This document shows, in pieces, positions 40,463-51,094 of a stretch of DNA of 64,000 nucleotides (the stretch's first letter is position 1; each line of letters begins with the position of its first letter). Below the pieces are notes generated by a model. It was not told the DNA's origin and searched no databases. It saw nothing but the letters and a program-made list of their open reading frames with translations. The position numbers and the translations under genes were made by a program. Location: contig JALQPE010002446.1 in NCBI GenBank assembly GCA_030407315.1, positions 1 to 64,000 on the forward strand. Direction: 5' to 3'. The DNA is from Asparagopsis taxiformis. Lineage: Eukaryota; Rhodophyta; Florideophyceae; Bonnemaisoniales; Bonnemaisoniaceae.

Positions 40463-41127
40463 ATAATTAATGTTGATGATGCTTTCGGCTCGACTGCGTG
40501 TTGCGCAACGACGAGACGCTGATGACATGGTTGCTCCCGTGTTAAGTCGGGTGAGCGTGGTACGCGTGGTGATATCATGATATGTTATGGACGGATGACG
40601 CTGAATCTGATATTGGTCCACGGGGCCAGTTGAAGCCATGCAAGTGGCGTTGTTGTTGACCTTGATTTGCAAATCATATCTCGGAACAAACTGTTGCTGA
40701 CCGTTGAAATTCTTCCATGCTTTCGCAATGCACACCGCTCAGATATTCCAAATTGGCCCTCTAAACATTACCCCGATACATCCTTTCCCTACCAATCACA
40801 TCTTTCCAAGTATCTTCCCCTACACGTGTGCTTCTCAATCGAAGCTTGGATCAACAGCTTGTACTCTTTTCTATACAACTGTTTCGACTTGGCCTATTCT
40901 TTCATCACACCTCATTGTCATCTTCAACTCGTTCATTTTCAAATTCTCAGCTTCAACCCTCCTCACTCTCAGCCACCCTATCAATCGCACCGTTATCAAT
41001 CCCGCACTACCGTCAAAATGCATGTCGCAACCCCTATACATACCGCCTCTCTCAACAATGCAATCTGGCAAAGCGACCTATTCAACGCGGCGATATTACA
41101 TCCCACGTCAAAGCCGCAAAATCAATC
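40463..41127. other. Divergent spacer and probable 5' leader of the 873-aa gene
   Basis: Pyrimidine-rich + strand sequence with several out-of-frame ATGs (for example 41018). The main frame is open here but has no ATG before 41128, so a spliced or non-coding 5' leader is likely. Confidence 0.4.
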
Positions 41128-43749
41128 ATGCCGGAAGGAATCAAAGTTGTAGCGGCAAATGCTCTGCAACTAACTCCATCTCGAGCAGCGGAAAACCAAC
41201 TACCGTGTGATTTCACAGACGCCGCACAAGCCCTGCAACAAACGCCCGTGTTTTCAGCTCCCCTACCAGACCCGTTTCCGCTCATCAACTGGGATGAAAT
41301 TCCACCACTGCAACTTGAAAACATGCCCCCGGCCGCGGAGACCTTTCGTAACTCGTTCCATTCCGCCCCCTTTGACATGGCCCAAGTGCCTGCAGTGCAT
41401 GTTGACGTTCCACCAAAGCGAATCGCTACAAAGGCAGCAAAGCCGCCCACTCGCAAAGCTCCAAAAATTGCAAAGGCAACCAAAGCATCCCGCGCCACCA
41501 AGCGTGCAGCCGCCGCCGCCGCCGCCAATTCTTCCAAGCAAAAATCAGGCGTTAGCAAAGCGCGGATGTCGGTAATCTCCCAGGAGGTTAAAGATGCAGC
41601 TGCGCCCAGCAACGTACAATTGACAGCTCCGATTTCAACAATCATTGCTGAAATTAAACGTCAGCGCACCGATCCCACCGAACCTGTCAAGCCAGCTGTT
41701 GCTACTAACCATCCTGCGCCCATCAGAAAAGCTTCGGCTCCTAGCAAGCCTGCTCAGAAACTTTCCGAGCAACCGCATCTGCCCAACAGAAAAAGATCAG
41801 CCAAGCACAGAATGGAACGCAAACAACCTGCATGGAAGCCAAAGCAACGTACTGAGCCATCCAAGCAGCCTACAACCACCCATGTAGCCATACAAAACAA
41901 CTCCAAAGCTCGGGAGCCATCCAGCTCTAGAAATTACGCGTCGTTGCGCAATACTTGTCAACAATCACTGCAACAGGATCCAGAGCAGGATGCAAGCATA
42001 TCTGATGAGGAACTGGACAACGGCACCAGTGATGATGAATATGATTCCGAGAATGATACACCAAACCAAAACTCGGGCGCATCCCCTCCGCGTTCTTTAC
42101 ACAACAGAGGAAATCATGTTGGTAATTCTCGTTTCGACGGACAACAGCGCGCCCAGCCAGAATCTGCGGAAGATGGGAAACCACTTCCAAAGCAGGTAAC
42201 TGCAAAATATCCTGCGCGCCGTCTTCATCATAAAGGACAGCAAACAGAGCAGTCTGATATGCCTGTTAGACAGCGTGGTACACAGCCGTCATCAACTCAA
42301 CAACAACAAATGGCTAGGTCCATGTATCCGAGCAACCATTGCCGTATACACCCTCTCTTTCCTGGACAGGAATTTCTGGCAGCTCAAAACCCTTGGCTAA
42401 ACGCAGATGCACGCATGATGTTCCCCTTTCCACCTCCAGGATTAGGGTATCCGCCAAGCATGAATATTCCATACCAACCTCAATTTGGTGATGGTCCACG
42501 CACAGGTAAAGGCCAAAGAGCTCGCGAAATGCTTCTAGCGCAACATAATCGGATGCAATTTGATGACGGTGCGGCGATGGGCGAAGATCAAAATAGTCGT
42601 GATGACGGCCAAAACGAATTGACTGGCGAGTTGCACGCGGCTGATAATTTAGATGTCGTTGATGCTGAAGAGACAGACATCAACGCACAGAATCGAGCTT
42701 CTGGTAATATCATCAAGGTCCAGCATTTGCAATCATCTGATAATTGCTATGATGTAGGCAGAGAAATGGTACAAAGCCGTGTCAGTGGTGAAACATGCAA
42801 TCTCACCAGGACACAGGATCCGGAAAAGGAAACCACTTCATTCGGTGCCAACCCAGCAGATGGGAGCAACCAAGAAGCTTTCAAACTTCAAACGCGCAGT
42901 GGTCCACGACGCAACAAGCGGCGAAAAGGCTCTCAGCTGCAGAAAAGTGGAGTGGGAGAAGGCAGTTGCAGATTCGCAGCTGATGAGGCTGCGAAAAGAG
43001 CGGGCACAGATGGCGGTGCAATTTCAGGTTGCATACGTAAATCTGCATCACGTGAAGAGCGACTGAAGGACCAGACAGAAGAGGCAAACAAGTCGCTTGA
43101 AGAAAAACGGGGTCAGAAATCGTTACAACAACATCTAGGTGAATGGAATGGGGAGGTGGGAAGAAATATGAACGCTTCCGAAATGAACAACACGCCTGTA
43201 GACGATCTACCATCTGTACCAAGGCAGTATGTTCCACCATTCATAAGCGGCCCGCTTCCAAACTCGACATTTGTAACTCCTGACGACACGTACAACCCTG
43301 TAGCGAATCAGCTGGTACAAACTCCACCCGGCGCACGTGACGGCGTGGAAGAGGCGGGCGTCTCGCAGGCATTGCAGCACATGAATGCAGGGCAAATGCA
43401 AACGTATGGAACGAGAGCAGCATTCAGTGTGGGCAATAATGCAGCGCGGGGAAGACGCTTACCGCCGCGCGGCGGAATGATTCGCAAATCTGGACGAGGC
43501 GGTCGAATGGATGTGAACGGACGCACGCACGGCGTCCAGCAAACATGGAAAGCTCAACCGCCTAAAGCGAATCCATCATATCGCAAAAGTCTAGAAGAGA
43601 GTGCGAGAAACGTTTCACGATTCACGCACCCGCAATTGGCTTCGCAGAACTTTGCAATGTCGCACTATGTACCGGGGCCATTTGACAATACGCTGCCAAA
43701 CGGCTTTGGTGCTTTCCCAAATGCACCGTGGTCGGCACCTTCGCATTAG
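41128..43749 (+). CDS. Large disordered protein with Ala/Lys- and RGG-rich tracts, unrecognised
   Basis: 873 aa from the first in-frame ATG (41128). There is almost no hydrophobic core and many Gln, Pro, Ser, Lys and Asn. An Ala/Lys-rich basic tract (about residues 95-150, KAPKIAKATKASRATKRAAA) resembles linker-histone-like or nucleic-acid-binding tails. A NLS-like NKRRKG occurs late, and a Gly/Arg-rich block (RGRRLPPRGG, SGRGGR) sits near the C-terminus. This composition suggests a nuclear chromatin or RNA-associated protein, but no domain is recognised. An AATAAA at about 43906 follows the stop. Confidence 0.65.
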   Translation: MPEGIKVVAANALQLTPSRAAENQLPCDFTDAAQALQQTPVFSAPLPDPFPLINWDEIPPLQLENMPPAAETFRNSFHSAPFDMAQVPAVHVDVPPKRIATKAAKPPTRKAPKIAKATKASRATKRAAAAAAANSSKQKSGVSKARMSVISQEVKDAAAPSNVQLTAPISTIIAEIKRQRTDPTEPVKPAVATNHPAPIRKASAPSKPAQKLSEQPHLPNRKRSAKHRMERKQPAWKPKQRTEPSKQPTTTHVAIQNNSKAREPSSSRNYASLRNTCQQSLQQDPEQDASISDEELDNGTSDDEYDSENDTPNQNSGASPPRSLHNRGNHVGNSRFDGQQRAQPESAEDGKPLPKQVTAKYPARRLHHKGQQTEQSDMPVRQRGTQPSSTQQQQMARSMYPSNHCRIHPLFPGQEFLAAQNPWLNADARMMFPFPPPGLGYPPSMNIPYQPQFGDGPRTGKGQRAREMLLAQHNRMQFDDGAAMGEDQNSRDDGQNELTGELHAADNLDVVDAEETDINAQNRASGNIIKVQHLQSSDNCYDVGREMVQSRVSGETCNLTRTQDPEKETTSFGANPADGSNQEAFKLQTRSGPRRNKRRKGSQLQKSGVGEGSCRFAADEAAKRAGTDGGAISGCIRKSASREERLKDQTEEANKSLEEKRGQKSLQQHLGEWNGEVGRNMNASEMNNTPVDDLPSVPRQYVPPFISGPLPNSTFVTPDDTYNPVANQLVQTPPGARDGVEEAGVSQALQHMNAGQMQTYGTRAAFSVGNNAARGRRLPPRGGMIRKSGRGGRMDVNGRTHGVQQTWKAQPPKANPSYRKSLEESARNVSRFTHPQLASQNFAMSHYVPGPFDNTLPNGFGAFPNAPWSAPSH

Positions 43750-43936
43750 AAACACGTCGTACACTCGAATCAATTTGGGGGAGAAGACTTATTCATTCAT
43801 ACATATTACACTATCGATCGACGTTGAAGCTACTTCTAATTGTAGCACGCACTCAAATCCCAACTAGTAATCAGTTAATATACAGATGGTGCATTTTGTT
43901 GAACCATAATAAACACTCGGCGCGGACAACTTTCAG

Positions 43937-45274
43937 TTAGTGGCGGACAGATTGCGCGGATGTGGCCGACTTTCTCCACAGACTCATGCAGTATTGACTG
44001 ATAGCGACGACAATCAGATGCGACGGAAGGCGCACAGCGGCTGCAATCGCCAACACAGCCTTGAGTAGCGGCGAAATCGCCGCAGTCCAGGCCGATAAGC
44101 CGGCTAGAACGCTAGCAGGATTCGAAATTGCGTGTTTGAACGACTCGTATGTCGCGAAGAACAACCCGATCATGGGCATATAGAACAATCCTCTATGCAT
44201 AGCACCGGACCACAACGCGCCCACACCTTCCTCGCGAATAATACGGAAAAAGGTCGCCGACGGACTCATGTAGCTCTTCGTTTCCAAATAGCACTGTGGA
44301 CTCTGTGTACTCATACGTGTCACCAGTACGTCGGCCGGTGTCGTCAGTACAGCCGCAAACAAACCAGCCACTGCACCGGCGATAATGTTGAACAACAAGC
44401 CTGTGAATCCGAAACCGGCGAGTGAAAGGCGTACAAATTCATAACCAGCAATCTGCAATCCACCATACGGAACGTCGCGCCACAACACTGCCGCCCACGA
44501 TGCAAACGTTCCCTCGACGCCGTTCGGCGACAGAAACGAGTCACGCACTGCACTTGCCCAATTGGAACTCAGTCCCAATTGCAGTCTCTTATTAATAATC
44601 TCAGCCGGCACACGAACGACACTACCCACGGCATCGCCGAGCATCCCGGCGACGCACATCGCCAACAACGGACAAGCAGCAAACATCGGAAATGCAAGCA
44701 GCATATCCTTGAAAACTTCATACGTACCCAGATAAATGGCCGCATTGGGCGCCTCTTTCAAGATATTCGACAAAACCCCCTTGTACAACGCCGCGATTGA
44801 AACTGGTTTTCCATCCGATGCAAGCCCCTGATCACGCGCCTGTCGAAGCGTCTTGAGGGTGTCGATTGGATGTGTAACCGAAACGGCGGCGGCGCTCGCA
44901 AACAAGGCCGCCGAACCGGCCACGGCAAAACTCTGACCCTCCAGTCCGTGGCCGCCGGCGGGCACGGACGGCTTGTGCGCGGGCCGTTTAGCGCGGACGG
45001 GACGCACCGAAAGCGCCGAGGGCGAGACACTTGCGCGGGCGACGCGCTGCTCGACGTGCGGCTGGTCGATGGGCGCGGCGACTGTCGGACGTAATGTTAG
45101 TGTGGATAGTGCGGCGAGCGCGGCAGCGAATGCATGGCGGAGTGGATTGGCTAGCGCGCAGGTTGGCGGCGTGGATTGCGGCGGTCGTGCCCGACGCGGA
45201 ACGGTTGCGAATGTCGGGCGTTGAGCGGTGCGTTTGATGGGCGCGCTCGGGACAAATGCTTGGGCTGGTGGCAT
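43937..45274 (-). CDS. Mitochondrial-carrier-family transporter, plastid-type leader (paralogue of the 39-kb carrier)
   Basis: 445 aa from the ATG at 45274. TATATAAAA on the - strand at 45364-45372 places the upstream ATGs (45400, 45364) before the transcription start. Carrier motifs PIDTLK, PAEIINKR and PADVLVTR and long blocks (GSVVRVPAEI, AVLWRDVPYGGLQI, NPQ/SPQCYLET) are shared with the carrier at 38959-40398. The leader is Pro/Arg-rich, then LRHAFAAALAALSTLTLRPT and AAP, like a lumenal or inner-envelope signal but without the adjacent RR pair. Substrate inferred as SAM-like at best. Convergent with the 873-aa gene. Confidence 0.82.
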   Translation of the reverse strand: MPPAQAFVPSAPIKRTAQRPTFATVPRRARPPQSTPPTCALANPLRHAFAAALAALSTLTLRPTVAAPIDQPHVEQRVARASVSPSALSVRPVRAKRPAHKPSVPAGGHGLEGQSFAVAGSAALFASAAAVSVTHPIDTLKTLRQARDQGLASDGKPVSIAALYKGVLSNILKEAPNAAIYLGTYEVFKDMLLAFPMFAACPLLAMCVAGMLGDAVGSVVRVPAEIINKRLQLGLSSNWASAVRDSFLSPNGVEGTFASWAAVLWRDVPYGGLQIAGYEFVRLSLAGFGFTGLLFNIIAGAVAGLFAAVLTTPADVLVTRMSTQSPQCYLETKSYMSPSATFFRIIREEGVGALWSGAMHRGLFYMPMIGLFFATYESFKHAISNPASVLAGLSAWTAAISPLLKAVLAIAAAVRLPSHLIVVAISQYCMSLWRKSATSAQSVRH

Positions 45275-45363
45275 GGTTGGTGGCGGTGATGACGGGTGGT
45301 GGATGGGATGGTGATTGACGGCACGATGGGCTTGTGGGTGTTGGATGGCGGGTGGACGTGGCA

Positions 45364-45372
45364 TTTTATATA
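45364..45372 (-). promoter_or_regulatory. TATA box of the carrier gene at 43937-45274
   Basis: TATATAAAA on the - strand, 90 nt before the chosen ATG (45274). Confidence 0.6.
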
Positions 45373-45399
45373 GATGATTGGCGGTGCGGTGCGGTGTCA

Positions 45400-46858
45400 T
45401 TGGGTCTTCATTGATGGATCTGGAGAAATCTCGTCGGGAATTACCACAGGAGAGGACGTCGAAGGTGTGAGGGGGCAAAAATTGAATCTATGAGTATGGG
45501 TTATTGCGATTGTGCCACTTGGCGGTTTTTGTGGCGAAGGATTATCCGTTGATAACATATTGCACTGGTTTCTGGATGTTGATTGGTCGGTTGCGAGAAG
45601 GGTCATAGAGAGAACGACACCGTTGGAAATTACGAAGGCGCGATTGAAATGGAAGTTGATCACAATTGATGAATTGTATCAATTCCTCCGCGACGGTCCA
45701 TGACAACAGTTTGACGGTGGCGTTTTACTCATTCTGCGATTCCATTGGCTGTTAGGAGAGATACCAGCAACGAAAGGGTCATACGTCGAGATTGCGGGGA
45801 AATTGTATATTTACGGTTATTTTTCAGACGACAAGATGGTGGATGCATCCGCCACCAACGACTCTTGCTGCATATTTTGCATCGACAGTCAGGAGGCGGC
45901 GGTATCATTCCACAAAAAGCACAGTTTACGTGGCCCGCAATGAGCGCGTTTGTACGCGCCCTTTCCACCAGATCAAGTGCTCTCATGACAAGATATTGGC
46001 GCTGTTGCAGTTGCATGTTATCCGACGCATGCGCCGATATGCTGCCCAAACGACGCCATATATGGCGTTCTTTCGCAACCGCCACGACATGCTGTTGTGT
46101 CCAAATCTCGCACAATCTCACCGCTGTCACTCGCAATGTACACGATGACAACGGACAGCGCTCGGTCGTGCCGACCGCGTGTTCATCGCTGTTCGAACGG
46201 TGAGTGCTTGCCTTGCCAACGCACCGTCCAAATTGCCGCCGCATTGTGCTAAAATGCATTTTGCTTGCTGGTCTCTGATTGATGGATGCAATATCTATGT
46301 GCAAATTGTTTTACACAGCGCGTTTAATCATGAATCCAAAGTGCTCGATATCTCAGCCAGCTAGCTCACCATCACCATTTTATACAACTGCAATTTGTAT
46401 AATTGCTGACGCCTGTGTCCGGATAGGGAAAACAGATACACCAAAATATGCGTCATCCAGACCTTTCCATGACGCGCTACTACACTATGCATCAGCGGGT
46501 AACATGGCGCCGTTTGGTCGGATTGGAAAGCAAGCTGAGGAGGATAGTGGAAGCATGAGCGCATTACAGAAAACCCTAATTGACCACACCACTTAGGTCT
46601 ACACGGAACAAGAATCATACTGTGCAAAAGCAGCAGCAACGATAAAGCGCCAATAGAAATCGAGTGGATGGATACCTGCGGTACAAACTCATCGGCATTC
46701 AACACAGTTGACCAATCATGACTGCACGTGGTGATATTATCTCCACACACGCCACCTCCTTCCATTCTTAATCTCCGCCTCTGTGTGCCCCGACTCCTTT
46801 CGTCGCCACCACCCGCACACCTCGACCGACCCCCGTTTGCAACACCCTCCTCGACAAC
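45400..46858. other. About 1.4 kb with several weak overlapping ORFs
   Basis: Open frames on both strands (for example 45745-46203 +, 45729-46304 -, 46279-46596 +) overlap one another. None matches a family I know. The - strand frame has a Cys-rich NCAFCGMIPPPPDCRCKIC segment. An intron-containing small gene is possible but cannot be modelled from sequence alone. Confidence 0.3.
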
Positions 46859-47071
46859 ATGCCCAACAGAAAGGTTAGTAGCGTTGCAGTAAACTGCACC
46901 CAGACAACGCGACGCGTCGCTTCTGCAACCGCTGCTGCGCAGCGCAACAAACACTCGTCTGCAGCTCAGCTCAAGGAAGTTGAACACTGGATGAATTTTG
47001 GTCGCGATAATCCGCTCTGGTTCAAGTTTGACGTGTCAATGTCCGACATTTCTCATTCTCACAAGAGATGA
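46859..47071 (+). CDS. Possible small basic protein, 70 aa
   Basis: An ATG follows a long pyrimidine-rich leader of the type seen before other genes here. The product is basic at first (MPNRKVSSVAVN, TTRRVAS), then LKEVEHWMNFGRDNPLWF. An AATAAAA at about 47130 lies 60 nt after the stop. There is a GTTAGT right after codon 5, so splicing could change the product. No family is recognised. Confidence 0.35.
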   Translation: MPNRKVSSVAVNCTQTTRRVASATAAAQRNKHSSAAQLKEVEHWMNFGRDNPLWFKFDVSMSDISHSHKR

Positions 47072-48024
47072 ACATCATTTGTATTGTAGCAGGAATAGTA
47101 CAAGTAGTTTGGTCCACGATTTGTGCCTTGTGAATAAAACAATTGTGAATTGTATTCAGCTCAATTGGTTTGGGGAAACGTGCTCTGCTCTGTCCAGGAC
47201 AAAGCCGGACAGCACTGATAGTCGGCATTGTAAGTCAGCGCGCAAGTGGAACTGTAATTCAGTCTCGGACGACATCCAGCATGTACAGGTTGCGCAGCAA
47301 TAACTACAGAAACTTGAGATGCAAAGCGTTACCACGCTCGCTGACCCATGAAAATATCAATGCCCTGCCATGTGCTCTACCTCGCGCACGCACAAGCGAT
47401 GCGGTGCAGCAGTAAACCCTATGTTGCGGATAATATACAAAACGTCACGATTTAAGCGTCTTGATTGCTGCAGGCGAGTGCGAGAACACGAGTCAACTCT
47501 CGATTTCACAATTACACATGCATCTCGCGATCATAATCCAGATATTGTCGTTACGATCCATGACAAACTTGGCTGCCTCTACTCGTTCAATTCGAATCAT
47601 CGCGCGTCTCTTGCTGACACCGTGTGACAATATAAACTATGTAAGTTGATCTGCGCGTTAACGGATTGTACTCGACTGTTTGTCATTTGGTTTAAATCCA
47701 ATTTCAAATCCAACCAATTTTCATGCGTGTGAATGCCTCGATCTCTCACCCGTTACTGGACGTTATCACACCAATATCACACAACCTCCAATTGACTGAA
47801 TCTTCCACTATCGCAACCGCACCGCCATGCTGTGCAAATCCCCCTACCTACTTTATGTATTGTCCGGAAACAGCATCCTACTCGGACCTCATCTTGCACT
47901 ACAATCCTATTGCGCCAATCTTCGCCCAAGTCCCAGCTTGCAGCGTCTGACGACTCATTGTCACCTTGCTTTCATTACAGACCATATCTGTTTGGAATAC
48001 AGCCACCAACACCCATACACCAAC
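47072..48024. other. Intergenic, no gene seen
   Basis: No frame with family resemblance on either strand. It ends at the TATA box of the MscL gene. Confidence 0.45.
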
Positions 48025-48030
48025 TATAAA
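48025..48030 (+). promoter_or_regulatory. TATA box of the MscL-like gene
   Basis: TATAAA, 53 nt before the ATG at 48083. It excludes the frame start at 47966 and the out-of-frame ATG at 48036. Confidence 0.6.
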
Positions 48031-48082
48031 ACAACTATGGCCACACTCACTCCGTCCCGCCACCTCGATCCACGCTCCCAAA

Positions 48083-48090
48083 ATGTCCGA

Positions 48091-48123
<33 letters not shown>

Positions 48124-48616
48124 CAACAACAACAACATCAGCGATGACGTCGAGGCGCAGGGCTGCTTCCAGCCGATCAACCGCAAGGGCCAAAAGTCAA
48201 TCCTTTATGAATTTCGCGACTTTGTGTTCGGCGGCAATTTAATTCGTATGGCGGTGGCCTTTGTGCTCGCTCTGGCCTTGGAGAATCTCATCACTCAATT
48301 CGTGGCCTCCTTCATCTCACCAATCCTGGGAATTATTGGCTCGACCGACTTTTCTTCCCTCGACTTTACCATTCGCGACTCCAAATTCAGATATGGTCTG
48401 TTTATAGATTCATTGATCTCATTCCTCATCATCTGCGTCGTGCTCTTCTTCCTGCTCATTCTGCCCACCCAGCGGCTTGCACCGCAGTGCATGCCTGCAT
48501 GGGTCATACGCAAATGCCCTTACTGCTTGTCCGAGATATCGGCGATTGCGACAAAGTGTCCACAGTGTTGCAGTGATGTTGAGCCTTTACGAGCACGAAC
48601 CGTGAAGAACGGGTGA
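48083..48616 (+). CDS. MscL-family mechanosensitive channel with C-terminal zinc ribbon
   Basis: 177 aa. A Ser-Asp repeat tail (residues 2-14, from six GACAGC units) is followed by the MscL signature EFRDFVFGGNLIRMAVAFVLA (residues 43-63), TM1 (about 52-87) and TM2 (about 106-128, LISFLIICVVLFFLLILP). The C-terminus carries CPYC (145-148) and CPQC (159-162), a zinc-ribbon pair also seen in some bacterial and cyanobacterial MscL proteins. MscL opens under membrane tension as an osmotic safety valve. There is no clear transit peptide; the acidic Ser-rich head is a likely casein-kinase-2-type site (inference). The location, plastid envelope or other membrane, is unknown. Confidence 0.85.
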
Positions 48617-48746
48617 AAAATCTTGTTACAAAGGTAGAAACACACATCACTGGCTTTTTTTCGTACTCTGTAAACATGTATATACAGTGCTGCTTTGCGG
48701 TAATAGCTTGGTTTATTCGTCATTCATTGAGATGTAATTCGTTTCA

Positions 48747-50201
48747 TCAGAAGCCCCTGCGCAGTTGATCCATGGAGTACAAAAGCAGTTGCGTCTGTTC
48801 ATCTAAACTAACGTTATTAATAATACGAGACGGCTGCGACAGTAGCAAAGGCGATCTCCTCAAATTCAATGCACTGCCAATTACATTTTCATTGTGGCTC
48901 TCACGATCGCTGCTCAGCAATCCGAGTCTCACGTGCTTCTCCTGAAGCGCTCTCAAAAACTTCCAACTCGATGTAATTCCCCAGTCCCGCATGCCGCGCC
49001 AACTCACGACAAGGTCGATGCCTTCTGGAATTGCATATTTCACATCGTTTACTCGTGCTCTCGCGTAATCAACACAAGTGTCCCCATATGCAGCCTTTAG
49101 CTCTTCCAGACGTCCCTTTTCACTTGTGTCGATGCAGTAAAAGTAGAAGCCTGGTATTTCAAATTCCAATCTTCGCACGACGGATGGCATCCATTCAATC
49201 ACATTATCGCACGGCACCGCAGCCATGGTGACCACGTCTTCTAATTTTGCAATCTTGATCACCATTATGGACAATTGTGTCGTATTGTCTCGTCCAGAAT
49301 GGCTTGTCCAGTTCGTCTCGTTCCTATACATGTGATCCGTTCGAGGACTTGAGTGCTCGTCATTTCCAGAGTGCGGAATGCGCTTCGAGAAGGGTCCACT
49401 ATTCTTTGGCTGTTCAGAGTTGTCTTGGTGACGGGCATGAGAGTTGTGCACTGCTTCACTCCCTTGGGCAATTGAGTGGCTTGTGTGCTCGCTATTGCTT
49501 GAGTATGGCATACTTTTAGAAATCTGCTCAGCGTTCGTGGATTGTTCAGAGTAACCCTGATTACTAGAATGGGAGTCGAGCACAGCTGCTCTCCCATGCT
49601 CATTGCTTACTGCATTGCGATTTATAATGCTACTCCAATAAGATTCTGCGCCATTTGAAGCTTCATTGCCGCTTTGCACATTGTCAGAATAGCCAGCAGA
49701 ATCCTCATCTTCTTTAAGATCTTCAGACTCATCGTCAAAATGACTTTCAAAACGGGGTATTGTCGAGTTATAAGTTGGCAGCTCATATCGCAGAGTTATT
49801 GTAGGGAAAGCATGTTTCCTCGTCCGATGGCCGTTGAGGTGTCTTGATTTGTTTGCAAATGAATTCGTTTGGGAACCTCTAAAAATACTGCTGCTGTTCA
49901 CATTCGAGACAAGCTTAATGTTCTGTCGCCTGTGAAACCTGTGTGCACGTGGCATTCTGCGCTTTACACTCTCGAGAATGTTCACAGTCTTGTTTGCGTC
50001 GAATGTTTGCAATGAACGAGACATGTTGCTCTCACGCGTGATTTCGAGGTTATTGAAAGAATGTTCTATTTTTTCATTTCGTCTCAACGAGTCCCGAGAG
50101 TCTAGACCCTGAGAGGATGAGCGAGTAAAGCTGAGTGCGAAGGGAATTACTACCGCTCCCAAAGCTGCGTGGACAAGACCAAAAATAACAATCGCCTTCA
50201 T
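48747..50201 (-). CDS. Membrane-anchored methyltransferase-like protein
   Basis: 484 aa from the ATG at 50201 (MKAIVIFGLVHAALGAVVIP), a hydrophobic signal anchor. Residues 30-310 are Ser/Asn/His-rich low complexity with NxS/T sites. The last 160 residues (from IAKLEDVVTMAAVPCD) follow the order of a class I methyltransferase-like family: FYFYCIDTS, GIDLVVSWRGMRDW, LLSSDRESHNENV, NLRRSPLLLSQP, LLLYSMDQLRR. The N-xx-N and NL-x-PL blocks are the most telling. The glycine-rich SAM loop is degenerate, so activity is uncertain. Type II topology suggests a Golgi or secretory-pathway location. Confidence 0.6.
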   Translation of the reverse strand: MKAIVIFGLVHAALGAVVIPFALSFTRSSSQGLDSRDSLRRNEKIEHSFNNLEITRESNMSRSLQTFDANKTVNILESVKRRMPRAHRFHRRQNIKLVSNVNSSSIFRGSQTNSFANKSRHLNGHRTRKHAFPTITLRYELPTYNSTIPRFESHFDDESEDLKEDEDSAGYSDNVQSGNEASNGAESYWSSIINRNAVSNEHGRAAVLDSHSSNQGYSEQSTNAEQISKSMPYSSNSEHTSHSIAQGSEAVHNSHARHQDNSEQPKNSGPFSKRIPHSGNDEHSSPRTDHMYRNETNWTSHSGRDNTTQLSIMVIKIAKLEDVVTMAAVPCDNVIEWMPSVVRRLEFEIPGFYFYCIDTSEKGRLEELKAAYGDTCVDYARARVNDVKYAIPEGIDLVVSWRGMRDWGITSSWKFLRALQEKHVRLGLLSSDRESHNENVIGSALNLRRSPLLLSQPSRIINNVSLDEQTQLLLYSMDQLRRGF

Positions 50202-51094
50202 GTTGTGCACTCTGTCTAGCGCTGATATGTGTTTGTAGTTTCGTATATCGAACCTTGACAGGGGAGATGGTTCCAACTGCGTGTGGACCCATGTCTAAAT
50301 AGCGGTTGGATAGGTCAAAGTGGAGCGGGAACACAGACAGATGTCTGCATCGCATAGTGTCGGGGGGTATAACAGTTTCCGTAATTCAAAAGGTATACTA
50401 TTGTACTATGCCATCTGCATCGCATCACAGTTTGTGCCAATAATTCCATTCCGATGTGCCAGTAGAGATTCGCGGACAGTGAAGTCGACGATTGGAAATT
50501 GAAAGTTAATATTAGAATCGTCCAGATGTGGTGGAAGTTGTAGCGACGAGTCGATATGTAACATGGGACAGTGTCGAGAAAATTTGAATAGGGGATTGTC
50601 TGCTCGAGTGAATCCGTATGTAGATGAGGATGGATACGTATCGGGGTGCTGCGGAGTGGATTTTGAAATGTGAGTCCACGTTGAGTAAGAGAGTTCCACT
50701 CGGAAGCAGAGGTGCAGGCGGGATGGATTGCGAATTTGAAGGCGTGTCAAATTTCACAAATTGACAGTGGTGGTGCTCGGTTGAATTTGTTCACGCTGCG
50801 CGGTGAATATCAAATGGAGGCGATTTATGACGCCGCTGGCACACACGAGCGACGAGGAGGCGATTGATTTGAGCAGCATGTAGTCATCGTTTAGATTAGA
50901 TAGTTGCTATCGAAGTAGGCGTGCCAAGTCAAGCTAGAACTATTCTATCGCGCAGTTCCGACGAAAAGAAGAGAATGACGAGCCGCATGAACGAGGTGGC
51001 GCGCACAAGGTATTGCGGACCGCACGACGCATCGCAAACTGATCACAACTGAGAAACAGCGATTGTACGCGCGACGCGCTTGAGAGCAGCGATG
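50202..51094. other. Intergenic, about 0.9 kb, no gene recognised
   Basis: The longest - strand frame (50406-50750) has no ATG until late and matches nothing. Nothing else is seen. Confidence 0.4.

Noticed and set aside
40704..41210. Several + strand ORFs before the 873-aa gene
   Set aside because: Pyrimidine-rich leader translated in other frames; no family resemblance.
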